Shown: piece by piece, positions 1-8,026 of the stretch | Position numbering within the stretch: position 1 is the first letter of the stretch | Layout of the letters: each line of letters opens with the position of its first letter | Assembly (NCBI GenBank): GCA_023427125.1 | Contig: JAEZBP010000042.1 | Span: 1-16,346, forward strand | Origin: Pseudomonadota bacterium | GTDB taxonomy: Bacteria; Myxococcota_A; Polyangia; Polyangiales; Sandaracinaceae | Length of the DNA stretch: 16,346 bases | Direction: 5' to 3' | Translations under genes and position numbers: made by a program | Notes under the pieces: model-generated | The model's input: the letters and a program-made list of their open reading frames with translations, nothing else | Told to the model about the DNA's origin: nothing | The model's database searches: none

Positions 1-2060
<2,060 letters not shown>

Positions 2061-2253
2061 ACGATTTGAACCTCCGCGGACAGCCTGCACGACATTTGCG
2101 CAGTGATCAATCCCCTGATGGGCAGGCTGCCGCAGTTTTGTGCGTTGCTCTGCCACCTCATCCCACCTGAAATGGCGGTGCTCGGGGGCTGTGGGCCCGG
2201 GCTCGTGAGCCCCGGTGGCTGCGGTGCCTCGACTCCAGGAGACGGAAAAGCAA
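2061..2253. other. Intergenic region upstream of kinase gene
   Basis: No convincing reading frame is present. Around 2199-2212 there is a GGGCTC/GAGCCC inverted repeat with only two central bases, which is too tight for a classical hairpin and may simply reflect base composition. The kinase promoter must lie here because the lipoprotein transcript is terminated at 2254-2283, but I see no -35/-10 pair I would defend. The kinase ribosome-binding site GGAGG is at 2071-2075. Confidence 0.4.
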
Positions 2254-2283
2254 GAGGGGACCGGCCAAGCGGCCGATCCCCTC
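2254..2283 (-). terminator. Intrinsic terminator of the lipoprotein gene
   Basis: Two 13-base arms (2254-2266 and 2271-2283) pair with a single C-A mismatch around a four-base AAGC loop. Read on the minus strand, the hairpin is followed by TTGCTTTTCC, a short U-rich tract. It lies about 20 bases past the lipoprotein stop codon, as expected for a Rho-independent terminator, and separates that gene from the kinase gene. On the plus strand the 3' side has no T-run, so it is read as minus-strand only. Confidence 0.8.
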
Positions 2284-2303
2284 ATGCTGGATGAGAGCGG
2301 AGG

Positions 2304-3308
2304 TCAGTTGATGGTGGCGGTGGTCCCGTCGAACGCGATCCCGACCGACAGGGCCTCGCACGTCTCCGGGTCGTCAGCCGAGGGCGTGATGTCCGCGAAG
2401 CCACCGAGGAGCTCGCGAACGGCCCCGCACTCGGGGTCGGTCCCGCAGAACTCCTGAACGGCCTCGATCTCGACCGCCGCCTCGATGAGGTCATCGAGGG
2501 TCACGGTGCCGCCGATCTGACCGTTGGTGAGGCCCGTCTCCGAGATGTCGAAGCGGATCTGCGGGCTCGAGATGCGCAGCTCCAGAGACATGCCCTCCAG
2601 CGTGATGTTGATGTTCAGCATCTGCGCGGTCACGCGGACGCGCCCATCATAGATGTCGCCATTGACCGCAGCGCCGAGCTCCATCGCGACGTCGTACGCC
2701 TGGCCGGCGTCCAGGACGCCGCCGGTGACCCCGAGGGTGGCGCCCGCCGGCACGGCGCCCAGGCGGATCTGCACGCTGACCGCGTCGTCATAGCGGAAGC
2801 TGTCGATCCCGCTCACCTCGAGCAGCAGCAGGAGCGAGCCGGAGGTGATCTGCTCGCGGAGCGACTCGTTGACATCGAAGTCGTCGACGACGGTTCCAAC
2901 CGCGCCCAGCACCTCGATCAGTGAGTTGTCCACCCCGACCTGGTCCGGGTCCGTGGTGGAGCCGTAGTCGAGCTCCTGTTCTGCGCACGTATCTCCTTCG
3001 TAGACGTCGCCGGAGTTGAGCCCGTCGAGGTTGAAGCCCGCGGCGTTTCCGTCGCTGCCATCGGGGACCGTGAGCGCGCTGATCACGTACGTGCGCGTCT
3101 CCCCCGCGAGCTCGTCACCCACCTCGTGGGTGCGGGCCCTGTCATCGTTCGCCGGTACGGTGGTCGAGCACAGGGGCGACTCGCCCTGCGGGCAGACGAA
3201 GTCGCGCTCTGGGAAGGTGTGCCCCGGCGGGAGCGGTTCCGTGCCACCGTCGCAGCCCCAGACCGCAAGCGCCGTAATCATAATCGAAGCCAACTTTCGC
3301 GAGTTCAT
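2304..3308 (-). CDS. Putative lipoprotein of unknown function
   Basis: This is a 334-residue secreted lipoprotein; I do not recognise its family. The start is the ATG at 3308, because AGGAGG lies five bases upstream and a lipoprotein signal begins there (MNSRKLASIMITALAVWGC, lipid-modified Cys at 19); an upstream in-frame ATG at 3374 would add an unlikely N-terminus. The lipobox is slightly irregular, with Trp at -2. The mature part is acidic and predicted beta-rich, with further Cys in the pattern FVCPQ, PLCST, DTCAE, EFCGTDPECG and PETCEA, suggesting disulfides outside the cytoplasm. It has its own promoter candidate and terminator, so it is a single-gene unit divergent from the polyene operon. 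Cys-rich lipoproteins without named function are frequent in myxobacterial genomes. Whether it is functionally tied to the pigment genes cannot be told from sequence. Confidence 0.85.
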   Translation of the reverse strand: MNSRKLASIMITALAVWGCDGGTEPLPPGHTFPERDFVCPQGESPLCSTTVPANDDRARTHEVGDELAGETRTYVISALTVPDGSDGNAAGFNLDGLNSGDVYEGDTCAEQELDYGSTTDPDQVGVDNSLIEVLGAVGTVVDDFDVNESLREQITSGSLLLLLEVSGIDSFRYDDAVSVQIRLGAVPAGATLGVTGGVLDAGQAYDVAMELGAAVNGDIYDGRVRVTAQMLNINITLEGMSLELRISSPQIRFDISETGLTNGQIGGTVTLDDLIEAAVEIEAVQEFCGTDPECGAVRELLGGFADITPSADDPETCEALSVGIAFDGTTATIN

Positions 3309-3364
3309 CCCGTCCTCCTGCTCGTACCTCGAGCCAATCCCGGGGCCCTGCCACCGGCCGAGGC

Positions 3365-3394
3365 GTTCTATCACGAGGCCCCGAGCCCCATCAA
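3365..3394 (-). promoter_or_regulatory. Candidate sigma70-type promoter for lipoprotein gene
   Basis: On the minus strand a TTGATG -35-like hexamer (3389-3394) is followed after 18 bases by TAGAAC (3365-3370), in an otherwise strongly GC-rich intergenic region. It lies about 57 bases upstream of the lipoprotein ATG, which leaves room for a short leader carrying AGGAGG. Each hexamer matches consensus at four of six positions at best, so this is a candidate only. Confidence 0.4.
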
Positions 3395-3429
3395 GGATCG
3401 ATCGCCTCGACGGGCAGGTGTCTCGCGCG

Positions 3430-3441
3430 CACCGCGCGGTG
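3430..3441. promoter_or_regulatory. 12-base perfect palindrome in the divergent intergenic region
   Basis: CACCGCGCGGTG is a perfect inverted repeat 40 bases upstream of the first polyene gene, between it and the divergent lipoprotein gene. Such a site could be an operator for a dimeric regulator, but short GC palindromes are expected often at this base composition, and no regulator gene is present in the window. Confidence 0.2.
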
Positions 3442-3480
3442 GTGCACGCGCTTGAACCGCCGGGGCGAGCGGGTTAAGCC

Positions 3481-4686
3481 GTGCCGATCGTGAGCGCCTT
3501 CCGACCCGTCCCCATCACCGCGTGGTCCGCGGTCAACGCGCTCGGCCGCTCGACGGCCGAGGTGCTCGCGGCGCTCGACGCCGGGCGGAGCGGGCTCGGG
3601 CCCTCGCCGCTGCCGACGACGATGGAGACGGTGGTCGGCGCGGTGCCGGGGGAGCTCCCGCCGCTCGACTCGTTCCTCGACGAGGCGCATCGTGGCTACG
3701 ACTGCCGGCTCGCGCGGATCGGGATGATGGCGTTCGCCGAGGTGCGCGAGCCGCTCGAGCGCGCCGTGCGCCGCTGGGGCGCCGAGCGGGTCGCGATCGT
3801 GCTCGGCACCAGCACCGGCGGCCTCGAGCAGACGGAGCAGGCGTTCTTCCGCTGGCTCGGCGAGGGCTCGATCCCGAGCGGCTACGACTACGAGCGGCAG
3901 CACAATTTCGCGGCGTTCGGCGAGCTCTGCGCGGCGCTCGGGGGGGTGCGCGGGCCGAGCTACGTGGTCTCCACGGCGTGCAGCTCGAGCGGGAAGGTCC
4001 TCGCGTCGGCCGAGCGCTTGATGCGCGCCGGGGTCGCCGACGCGGTGCTGGTCGGCGGCATCGACAGCCTCACCCGGATGACGCTCCAGGGCTTCCACAG
4101 CCTCGGGATCCTCTCGTCCCGATCGTGCCGGCCGTTCTCCGCCGAGCGCGACGGCATCAACATCGGCGAGGGCGCGGCGCTCCTCTTGATGGAGCGCGAG
4201 GGCGACGCGCCGGCCGCCGTGCTCGGGGTCGGCGAGTCGTCGGACGCCTATCGGATGAGCTCGCCCGAGCCGACCGGGCGCGGCGCGCGCGAGTCGATGG
4301 AGCGCGCGCTCGCGCAGGCGGGCCTCTCGAGCGTCGATCACATCAACGCGCACGGCACCGCGACCAAGCTCAACGACTCGGCCGAGGCGCTCGCGATCGA
4401 GGCGCTCTTCGCCGATCGAGTGCCGGTGAGCTCGACGAAGGGATACACCGGCCACCTGCTCGGCGCGGCCGGCGCGACCGAGGTCGTCTTCGCGATTCAC
4501 GCGGTGATGTCGGGGCGGATGCCGGCGACGCTCGGCTGCGATCCGCTCGACCCTTCGATGACGCTGAAGGTCGTGCGCGAGCCGATCACGGCGCCGGTCG
4601 GGACGGTGCTGAGCAACTCCTTCGCGTTCGGTGGGAGCAACGTGAGCGTCTTGATCGGATCGCGCCAGATCGGATCGCGCCAGTGA
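3481..4686 (+). CDS. Beta-ketoacyl-ACP synthase, aryl polyene type (ApeO-like)
   Basis: This decarboxylating ketosynthase of the FabF/KAS II fold condenses malonyl-ACP with the growing polyene on ACP in the cytoplasm. The complete Cys-His-His triad is visible: C167 in STACSSSGK, H291 in NAHGTATKLND and H325 in KGYTGHLLGAAG. The 401-residue length is normal for the family. The GTG at 3481 is taken as start; GTG at 3490 is equally possible, since family members begin close to RPVPITAWSAVNALG, and neither has a clear ribosome-binding site. It heads the operon and its stop overlaps the GTG of the CLF-like gene (GTGA). In characterised aryl polyene systems ApeO forms a heterodimer with the CLF protein ApeC, and the adjacency here suggests the same pairing. 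The C-terminus carries a duplicated IGSRQ produced by a 15-base tandem repeat. ApeO rather than FabF identity rests mainly on context. Confidence 0.93.
   Translation: MPIVSAFRPVPITAWSAVNALGRSTAEVLAALDAGRSGLGPSPLPTTMETVVGAVPGELPPLDSFLDEAHRGYDCRLARIGMMAFAEVREPLERAVRRWGAERVAIVLGTSTGGLEQTEQAFFRWLGEGSIPSGYDYERQHNFAAFGELCAALGGVRGPSYVVSTACSSSGKVLASAERLMRAGVADAVLVGGIDSLTRMTLQGFHSLGILSSRSCRPFSAERDGINIGEGAALLLMEREGDAPAAVLGVGESSDAYRMSSPEPTGRGARESMERALAQAGLSSVDHINAHGTATKLNDSAEALAIEALFADRVPVSSTKGYTGHLLGAAGATEVVFAIHAVMSGRMPATLGCDPLDPSMTLKVVREPITAPVGTVLSNSFAFGGSNVSVLIGSRQIGSRQ
4653..4682 (+). repeat. 15-base tandem duplication at the ketosynthase 3' end
   Basis: The unit GATCGGATCGCGCCA occurs twice in exact tandem (4653-4667 and 4668-4682), ending immediately before the GTGA stop/start overlap. 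It adds one in-frame IGSRQ to the ketosynthase tail and preserves the coupling to the next gene. Perfect identity suggests a recent slippage or duplication event. Confidence 0.9.
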
Positions 4687-5441
4687 AGCCGATCTACGTG
4701 AGGGGCGTGGGCCTCTGGTCTCTCGGGTACGCGAGCGCGGCGGCCTTCCGCCTCGGCGAGCCGGATCCTCAGGTCGAGCGGCCGCGCTGCGCCCTCGTCG
4801 ACGCGCGGCTCAAGCGCGGCTCGAGCCGCTTCGCGAACATGCTCGGCGAGGTGGTGGAGCAGGCCGCGACGAGCGCGGGGCTCGATGTGCGCGCCGTGCC
4901 GACGTTCTACGGCTCGAGCCTCGGCGAGATCGAGACGATGGTGGTGCTCCTGCGCATGCTCTACGAGGAGGAGGGCAAGCTGAGCCCGAACCGCTTCAAG
5001 AACAGCGTGCACAACGCGGCGAGCGGGCTCATGTCGATCGCCACCGCGAACACCGCGTTCTCGACCGCGGTCGCGGGCGGCGAGCGGACGTTCGAGATGA
5101 CGCTGCTCGAGGCGTGGGCCTACGCGGATGTCGAGGGTGGGAGCGTGATCGTGGCGGTGGGCGACGACTCGCCGCCGGTCCCGCTCGACTCGCTGGGCAC
5201 CTACGGTCCGCTCGCGGTCGGTCTCGCGCTCAGCGACGCGCCGGGCGGGATGCGGCTCTCGGGGCTCCGCCGGATGGACGCGCCGCTCGAGGGCCGCGTC
5301 GAGGTCGCGAAGGAGCTGGCGCCGAACTGCGCGTCGGCCGCGCTCGAGCTCGTCGACGCCGTGCTCGCGCGCCGGGCGGGGACCGTGTCGCTCGCCCCGC
5401 TCGGCCGCGCCGGGATGTGCGTCGACCTCGAGCCGGCGTAG
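4683..5441 (+). CDS. Beta-ketoacyl synthase chain length factor-like protein (ApeC-like)
   Basis: This 252-residue protein belongs to the short ketosynthase-like family (Pfam Ketoacyl-synt_2) found in aryl polyene clusters, whose members act as chain length factor in complex with the ApeO ketosynthase. The diagnostic stretch is NSVHNAASGLMSIATANTAF, followed by STAVAGGERTFEMTLLEAWAYA. The nucleophilic Cys of true ketosynthases is absent: that segment reads TAVAGGE. The C-terminal half with the two catalytic His is also missing, consistent with a non-catalytic partner. The start is a GTG inside the previous stop codon (GTGA), so it is translationally coupled to the active ketosynthase and made in matching amounts. 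After its TAG the operon is interrupted by a repeat-flanked minus-strand gene before the ketoreductase. Confidence 0.88.
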   Translation: MKPIYVRGVGLWSLGYASAAAFRLGEPDPQVERPRCALVDARLKRGSSRFANMLGEVVEQAATSAGLDVRAVPTFYGSSLGEIETMVVLLRMLYEEEGKLSPNRFKNSVHNAASGLMSIATANTAFSTAVAGGERTFEMTLLEAWAYADVEGGSVIVAVGDDSPPVPLDSLGTYGPLAVGLALSDAPGGMRLSGLRRMDAPLEGRVEVAKELAPNCASAALELVDAVLARRAGTVSLAPLGRAGMCVDLEPA

Positions 5442-5460
5442 CGAGAGCGAACGGGGCGGC

Positions 5461-5516
5461 CCCCCTTGCCCTGCCCTTGCCCTTGCCCCTGCCCTCGTCA
5501 CCGCTGCCCCTGCCCC
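5461..5516. repeat. Left G/C-rich hexamer repeat arm (CCCTTG/CCCCTG units)
   Basis: Irregular tandem copies of CCCTTG and CCCCTG start 19 bases after the CLF stop codon and end at the stop codon of the minus-strand four-helix-bundle gene. The 17 bases at 5479-5495 are the exact reverse complement of 5915-5931 on the other side of that gene, so the two repeats form inverted flanks. The minus strand has several G3-G4 runs separated by one to three bases, a quadruplex-capable pattern. Confidence 0.85.
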
Positions 5517-5873
5517 TCATCGCTCGCAGCTCTGGATCAGCTTCACGAGCATGCGGACCACGACCTCCGCGTGACCGACCGCCACCCCGAGCGTTGCCTC
5601 CTCCGCTTCACGGCGAACCGCGATGATGTCGAGCCACGCGGAGATCTCGATCGCCGAGCGGCGAGCCATCCTGTAGAAGCGAGCCTTCTCTCTCGGCCGA
5701 AACTCACCCGCCCCCTCGGCGATGTTTGCGACGACGGATCCGCTCGCGCGGTCGATCTGGTCACGCACGTGGCGCCGTCCGGGAGGCAAGCGAGAAGCGA
5801 CACGATCGCACGCTTCGAGCAAGCGGAGGGCCCGGTGGTAGACGTCTAGCTTGTGGTGGTCGAGCGCAGTCAT
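5517..5873 (-). CDS. Four-helix-bundle protein, 23S rRNA intervening-sequence (S23/IVP) family
   Basis: This is a small helical protein of 118 residues. It matches the four-helix-bundle family named after proteins encoded in 23S rRNA intervening sequences and related to the Avd accessory protein of diversity-generating retroelements. Family features visible are HHKLDVYHRALRLL at the N-terminus, RDQIDRASGSVVANIAEGAGE in the middle (about 40-60) and EKARFYRMARRSAIEISAWL after it. Biochemical function is not established for free-standing members; nucleic-acid binding is known for Avd. The ATG at 5873 is chosen because homology begins there; 5900 is a possible longer start, and no good ribosome-binding site is seen. 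It is the only minus-strand gene inside the polyene operon and is tightly bracketed by inverted hexamer repeats, which points to later insertion. No transposase or reverse transcriptase is nearby. Confidence 0.88.
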   Translation of the reverse strand: MTALDHHKLDVYHRALRLLEACDRVASRLPPGRRHVRDQIDRASGSVVANIAEGAGEFRPREKARFYRMARRSAIEISAWLDIIAVRREAEEATLGVAVGHAEVVVRMLVKLIQSCER

Positions 5874-5914
5874 GCATCGCGTATCGGTGGGTCGCCGCAT
5901 CGGTTGCGCGCGGA

Positions 5915-5946
5915 AGGGCAGGGGCAAGGGCAGGGGCAGGGGCAGG
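5915..5946. repeat. Right G-rich hexamer repeat arm (GGGGCA/AGGGCA units)
   Basis: About five hexamer units of GGGGCA and AGGGCA lie 41 bases upstream of the four-helix-bundle start codon. Bases 5915-5931 are the exact reverse complement of 5479-5495, so the gene is flanked by inverted copies. The plus strand reads as four or more G3-G4 runs with two- to three-base loops, a potential G-quadruplex just ahead of the ketoreductase gene. Confidence 0.85.
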
Positions 5947-5994
5947 TTGCGCCCGCTTGCGCGGGGCGGGGGATTTGTGTACGCCCGCGGCCCG

Positions 5995-6723
5995 ATGAAG
6001 GAGACGCGCGCGCTGATCACTGGGGCGAGCCGCGGGATCGGCGCGGCGATCGCGCGGGCCCTCGCGGCGGCGGGGCATCCGGTGATCCTCAACTACCGGA
6101 GCCGCGACGAGGCGGCGCTCGCCGTGAAGGAGGAGATCGAGAAGGGCGGCGGCGAGGCGGCGCTCTGTCGCTTCGACGTGGCGGACGGCGCGGCCGCCGA
6201 TGAGGCCATCGCGCGCCTGCTCGCCGAGGATCCGCGGCCGATCGGCGTGGTCGTGAACAACGCGGGGGTCGCCGAGGACACGAACTTCCCGAGCATGACG
6301 CGCGAGCAGTGGCAGCGGGTGACGCGCACCACGCTCGACGGCTTCTACAACGTGACCCAGCCGCTCACGATGCCGATGGTGCGGCAGCGCTGGGGGCGCA
6401 TCGTCAACATCACCAGCGTGAGCGGGGTGATCGGCAACCGCGGGCAGGTGAACTACTCGGCCGCGAAGGCCGGGCTGATCGGCGCGACCAAGGCGCTCTC
6501 GCTCGAGCTGGCGAAGCGGCACATCACCGTCAACGCGGTGGCGCCCGGCCCGGTCGAGACCGAGATGCTCGAGGGCGCGCCGATGGAGCACATCCTCAAG
6601 GCGATCCCGATGCGCCGGACCGGCACGCCCGAGGAGGTCGCGGCGGTCGTCGCGTTCCTCGTGAGCGACGCGGCGAGCTACATCACCGGCCAGGTCATCG
6701 GGGTGAACGGCGGCCTTGGTTAG
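5995..6723 (+). CDS. fabG: 3-oxoacyl-ACP reductase, FabG family (ApeQ-like ketoreductase)
   Basis: This is an NADPH-dependent short-chain reductase of 242 residues that would reduce the beta-keto group after each polyene extension. The cofactor motif TGASRGIG is at 9-16, NNAG follows at about 86-89, and the catalytic Ser-Tyr-Lys are S141, Y154 and K158 in NITSVSG and NYSAAKAG. The C-terminus ends GQVIGVNGGLG as in FabG. The ATG at 5995 is taken as start since homology begins MKETRALITGASRG. A GTG at 5977 has a better-placed GGGGGA upstream and would add six residues. The reading frame stays open back to 5851, but that stretch translates the G-rich repeat arm and is not credible protein. It lies just right of the repeat-flanked insertion and 42 bases before the second ketosynthase, the KR-KS order usual in aryl polyene clusters. 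A housekeeping FabG is less likely given context. Confidence 0.93.
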   Translation: MKETRALITGASRGIGAAIARALAAAGHPVILNYRSRDEAALAVKEEIEKGGGEAALCRFDVADGAAADEAIARLLAEDPRPIGVVVNNAGVAEDTNFPSMTREQWQRVTRTTLDGFYNVTQPLTMPMVRQRWGRIVNITSVSGVIGNRGQVNYSAAKAGLIGATKALSLELAKRHITVNAVAPGPVETEMLEGAPMEHILKAIPMRRTGTPEEVAAVVAFLVSDAASYITGQVIGVNGGLG

Positions 6724-6765
6724 ATGATCCAGCGCAACTCATCGCTGCCCCGCTCGAGCTGAGCC

Positions 6766-7995
6766 ATGCGGCGGGTCGTGATCACGGGGGTCGGCCTCAC
6801 CACGCCGATCGGCTGCTCGCTCGACGCCGTCTCGCGCGCGCTGCGCGAGGACGTGAGCGGCGTCCGCTACCAGCAGAGCTGGGACGGCATCGGCGGGCTG
6901 AGCACGCGCCTCGGCGGGGAGGTCGAGGTTCGGTTGGCCGGCACCGACCGCAAGAAGATCCGCGCGATGGGCCGGGTCGCGCGCCTCGCGCTCACCGCCA
7001 CCGAGGGCGCGATCGCCGACGCGGGCCTGAAGGCCGAGGACGTGATGAACGCGCGCACCGGGCTCGCGTACGGCTCGACCCACGGCAGCTCGAGCGCCTA
7101 CGTGGACTTCGCGGGGCCGCTGCTCGCGCGGATGAGCTTCGAGGGGCTCCCGACCACGAGCTACCTGAAGTTCATGACACACACCTGCGCGGCCAACCTC
7201 GCGCAGTACTACGGGATCACCGGGCGGGTGGTCAGCACCTGCGCGGCGTGCGTGAGCGGGAGCCAGGCCGTCGGGGCCGGGCTCGAGGCGATCCGCGCCG
7301 GCAAGGCCGACGTGATGATCTGCGGCGGCGCGGACGAGCTGCACTGGACGCACGCGGGCGTCTTCGACGTGATGTACGCGACCTCGACCAAGAACGATCG
7401 CCCCTCGCAGACGCCGCGGCCCTTCGACGTGGCGCGCGATGGGCTCGTGGTGGCGGAGGGCGCGGGCACGGTGATCCTCGAGGAGTACGAGCGCGCGCGC
7501 GGCCGCGGCGCCGCCATCCACGCGGAGGTGATCGGCTACGGGACGAGCTGCGACGGAACGCACGTGACCAACCCCTCCGCCGAGGGGATGGCCGCCGCGA
7601 TCCGGAGCGGGCTCGAGGACGCGGGCGTCTCGGCTTCGCAGATCGACTACGTGAACGCGCACGCGACGGCGACCGAGGTCGGCGATCTCGCGGAGAGCCG
7701 CGCGATGCACGCGGTCTTCGGCGATCGGACGCCGGTCAGCTCGCTCAAGGGCTTCATGGGCCACACCCTCGGCGCGTGCGGCGCGATCGAGGTCGGCCTC
7801 TGTGTGGCGATGATGCGCGATGGCTTCCTCGCGCCGACGAAGAACCTCGAGGCCGTCGACCCGCGCTGCGCTCCGCTCGATCACGTGATCGGCAGCGCGC
7901 GCGACGCGCGGCCGAGCGTGGTGATGAGCAACAACTTCGCGTTCGGCGGGATCAACACCTCGCTGGTCCTCGCGCTGGTCGGCGCTGCGCGCTGA
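6766..7995 (+). CDS. Beta-ketoacyl-ACP synthase, aryl polyene type (ApeR-like)
   Basis: This is the second complete condensing enzyme of the cluster, with 409 residues. Catalytic residues are C162 in STCAACVSGSQAVG, H299 in NAHATATEVGD and H333 in KGFMGHTLGACGA. The nucleophile context has an extra Cys at 159 and differs from the TACSS of the first ketosynthase, so the two are diverged paralogues rather than a recent duplication. In characterised aryl polyene pathways ApeR is a homodimeric ketosynthase acting alongside the ApeO-ApeC pair; its exact step here is inferred. The N-terminus MRRVVITGVGLTTPIG fixes the ATG at 6766. It is 31 bases from the halogenase-like gene downstream, suggesting co-transcription. 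Confidence 0.93.
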   Translation: MRRVVITGVGLTTPIGCSLDAVSRALREDVSGVRYQQSWDGIGGLSTRLGGEVEVRLAGTDRKKIRAMGRVARLALTATEGAIADAGLKAEDVMNARTGLAYGSTHGSSSAYVDFAGPLLARMSFEGLPTTSYLKFMTHTCAANLAQYYGITGRVVSTCAACVSGSQAVGAGLEAIRAGKADVMICGGADELHWTHAGVFDVMYATSTKNDRPSQTPRPFDVARDGLVVAEGAGTVILEEYERARGRGAAIHAEVIGYGTSCDGTHVTNPSAEGMAAAIRSGLEDAGVSASQIDYVNAHATATEVGDLAESRAMHAVFGDRTPVSSLKGFMGHTLGACGAIEVGLCVAMMRDGFLAPTKNLEAVDPRCAPLDHVIGSARDARPSVVMSNNFAFGGINTSLVLALVGAAR

Positions 7996-8026
7996 GCCTA
8001 TACAGGCGGCCCCACACCTCATCATC

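Noticed and set aside
3451..3478. TTGAAC then TTAAGC with a 16-base gap as promoter of the polyene operon
   Set aside because: The -10 match is poor and its transcription start would fall at or inside the first codons. Kept only as a thought.
3522..5441. Long plus-strand open frame that starts inside the first ketosynthase in another frame
   Set aside because: Only its last 252 codons (from 4683) show family motifs. The upstream part is an Arg/Ala-rich shadow of the ketosynthase.
5517..5873. Diversity-generating retroelement, because the four-helix-bundle protein is Avd-related
   Set aside because: No reverse transcriptase, template repeat or variable repeat is visible in the window.
5461..5946. 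CRISPR-like array from the repeated hexamers
   Set aside because: Units are six bases, directly abutting with no spacers, and no cas gene is present.
5851..5994. A longer N-terminus for the ketoreductase from ATG 5851
   Set aside because: It would translate the G-rich repeat arm into a GKGRGRGR stretch and overlap the four-helix-bundle gene. FabG proteins begin a few residues before the TGxxxGxG motif.
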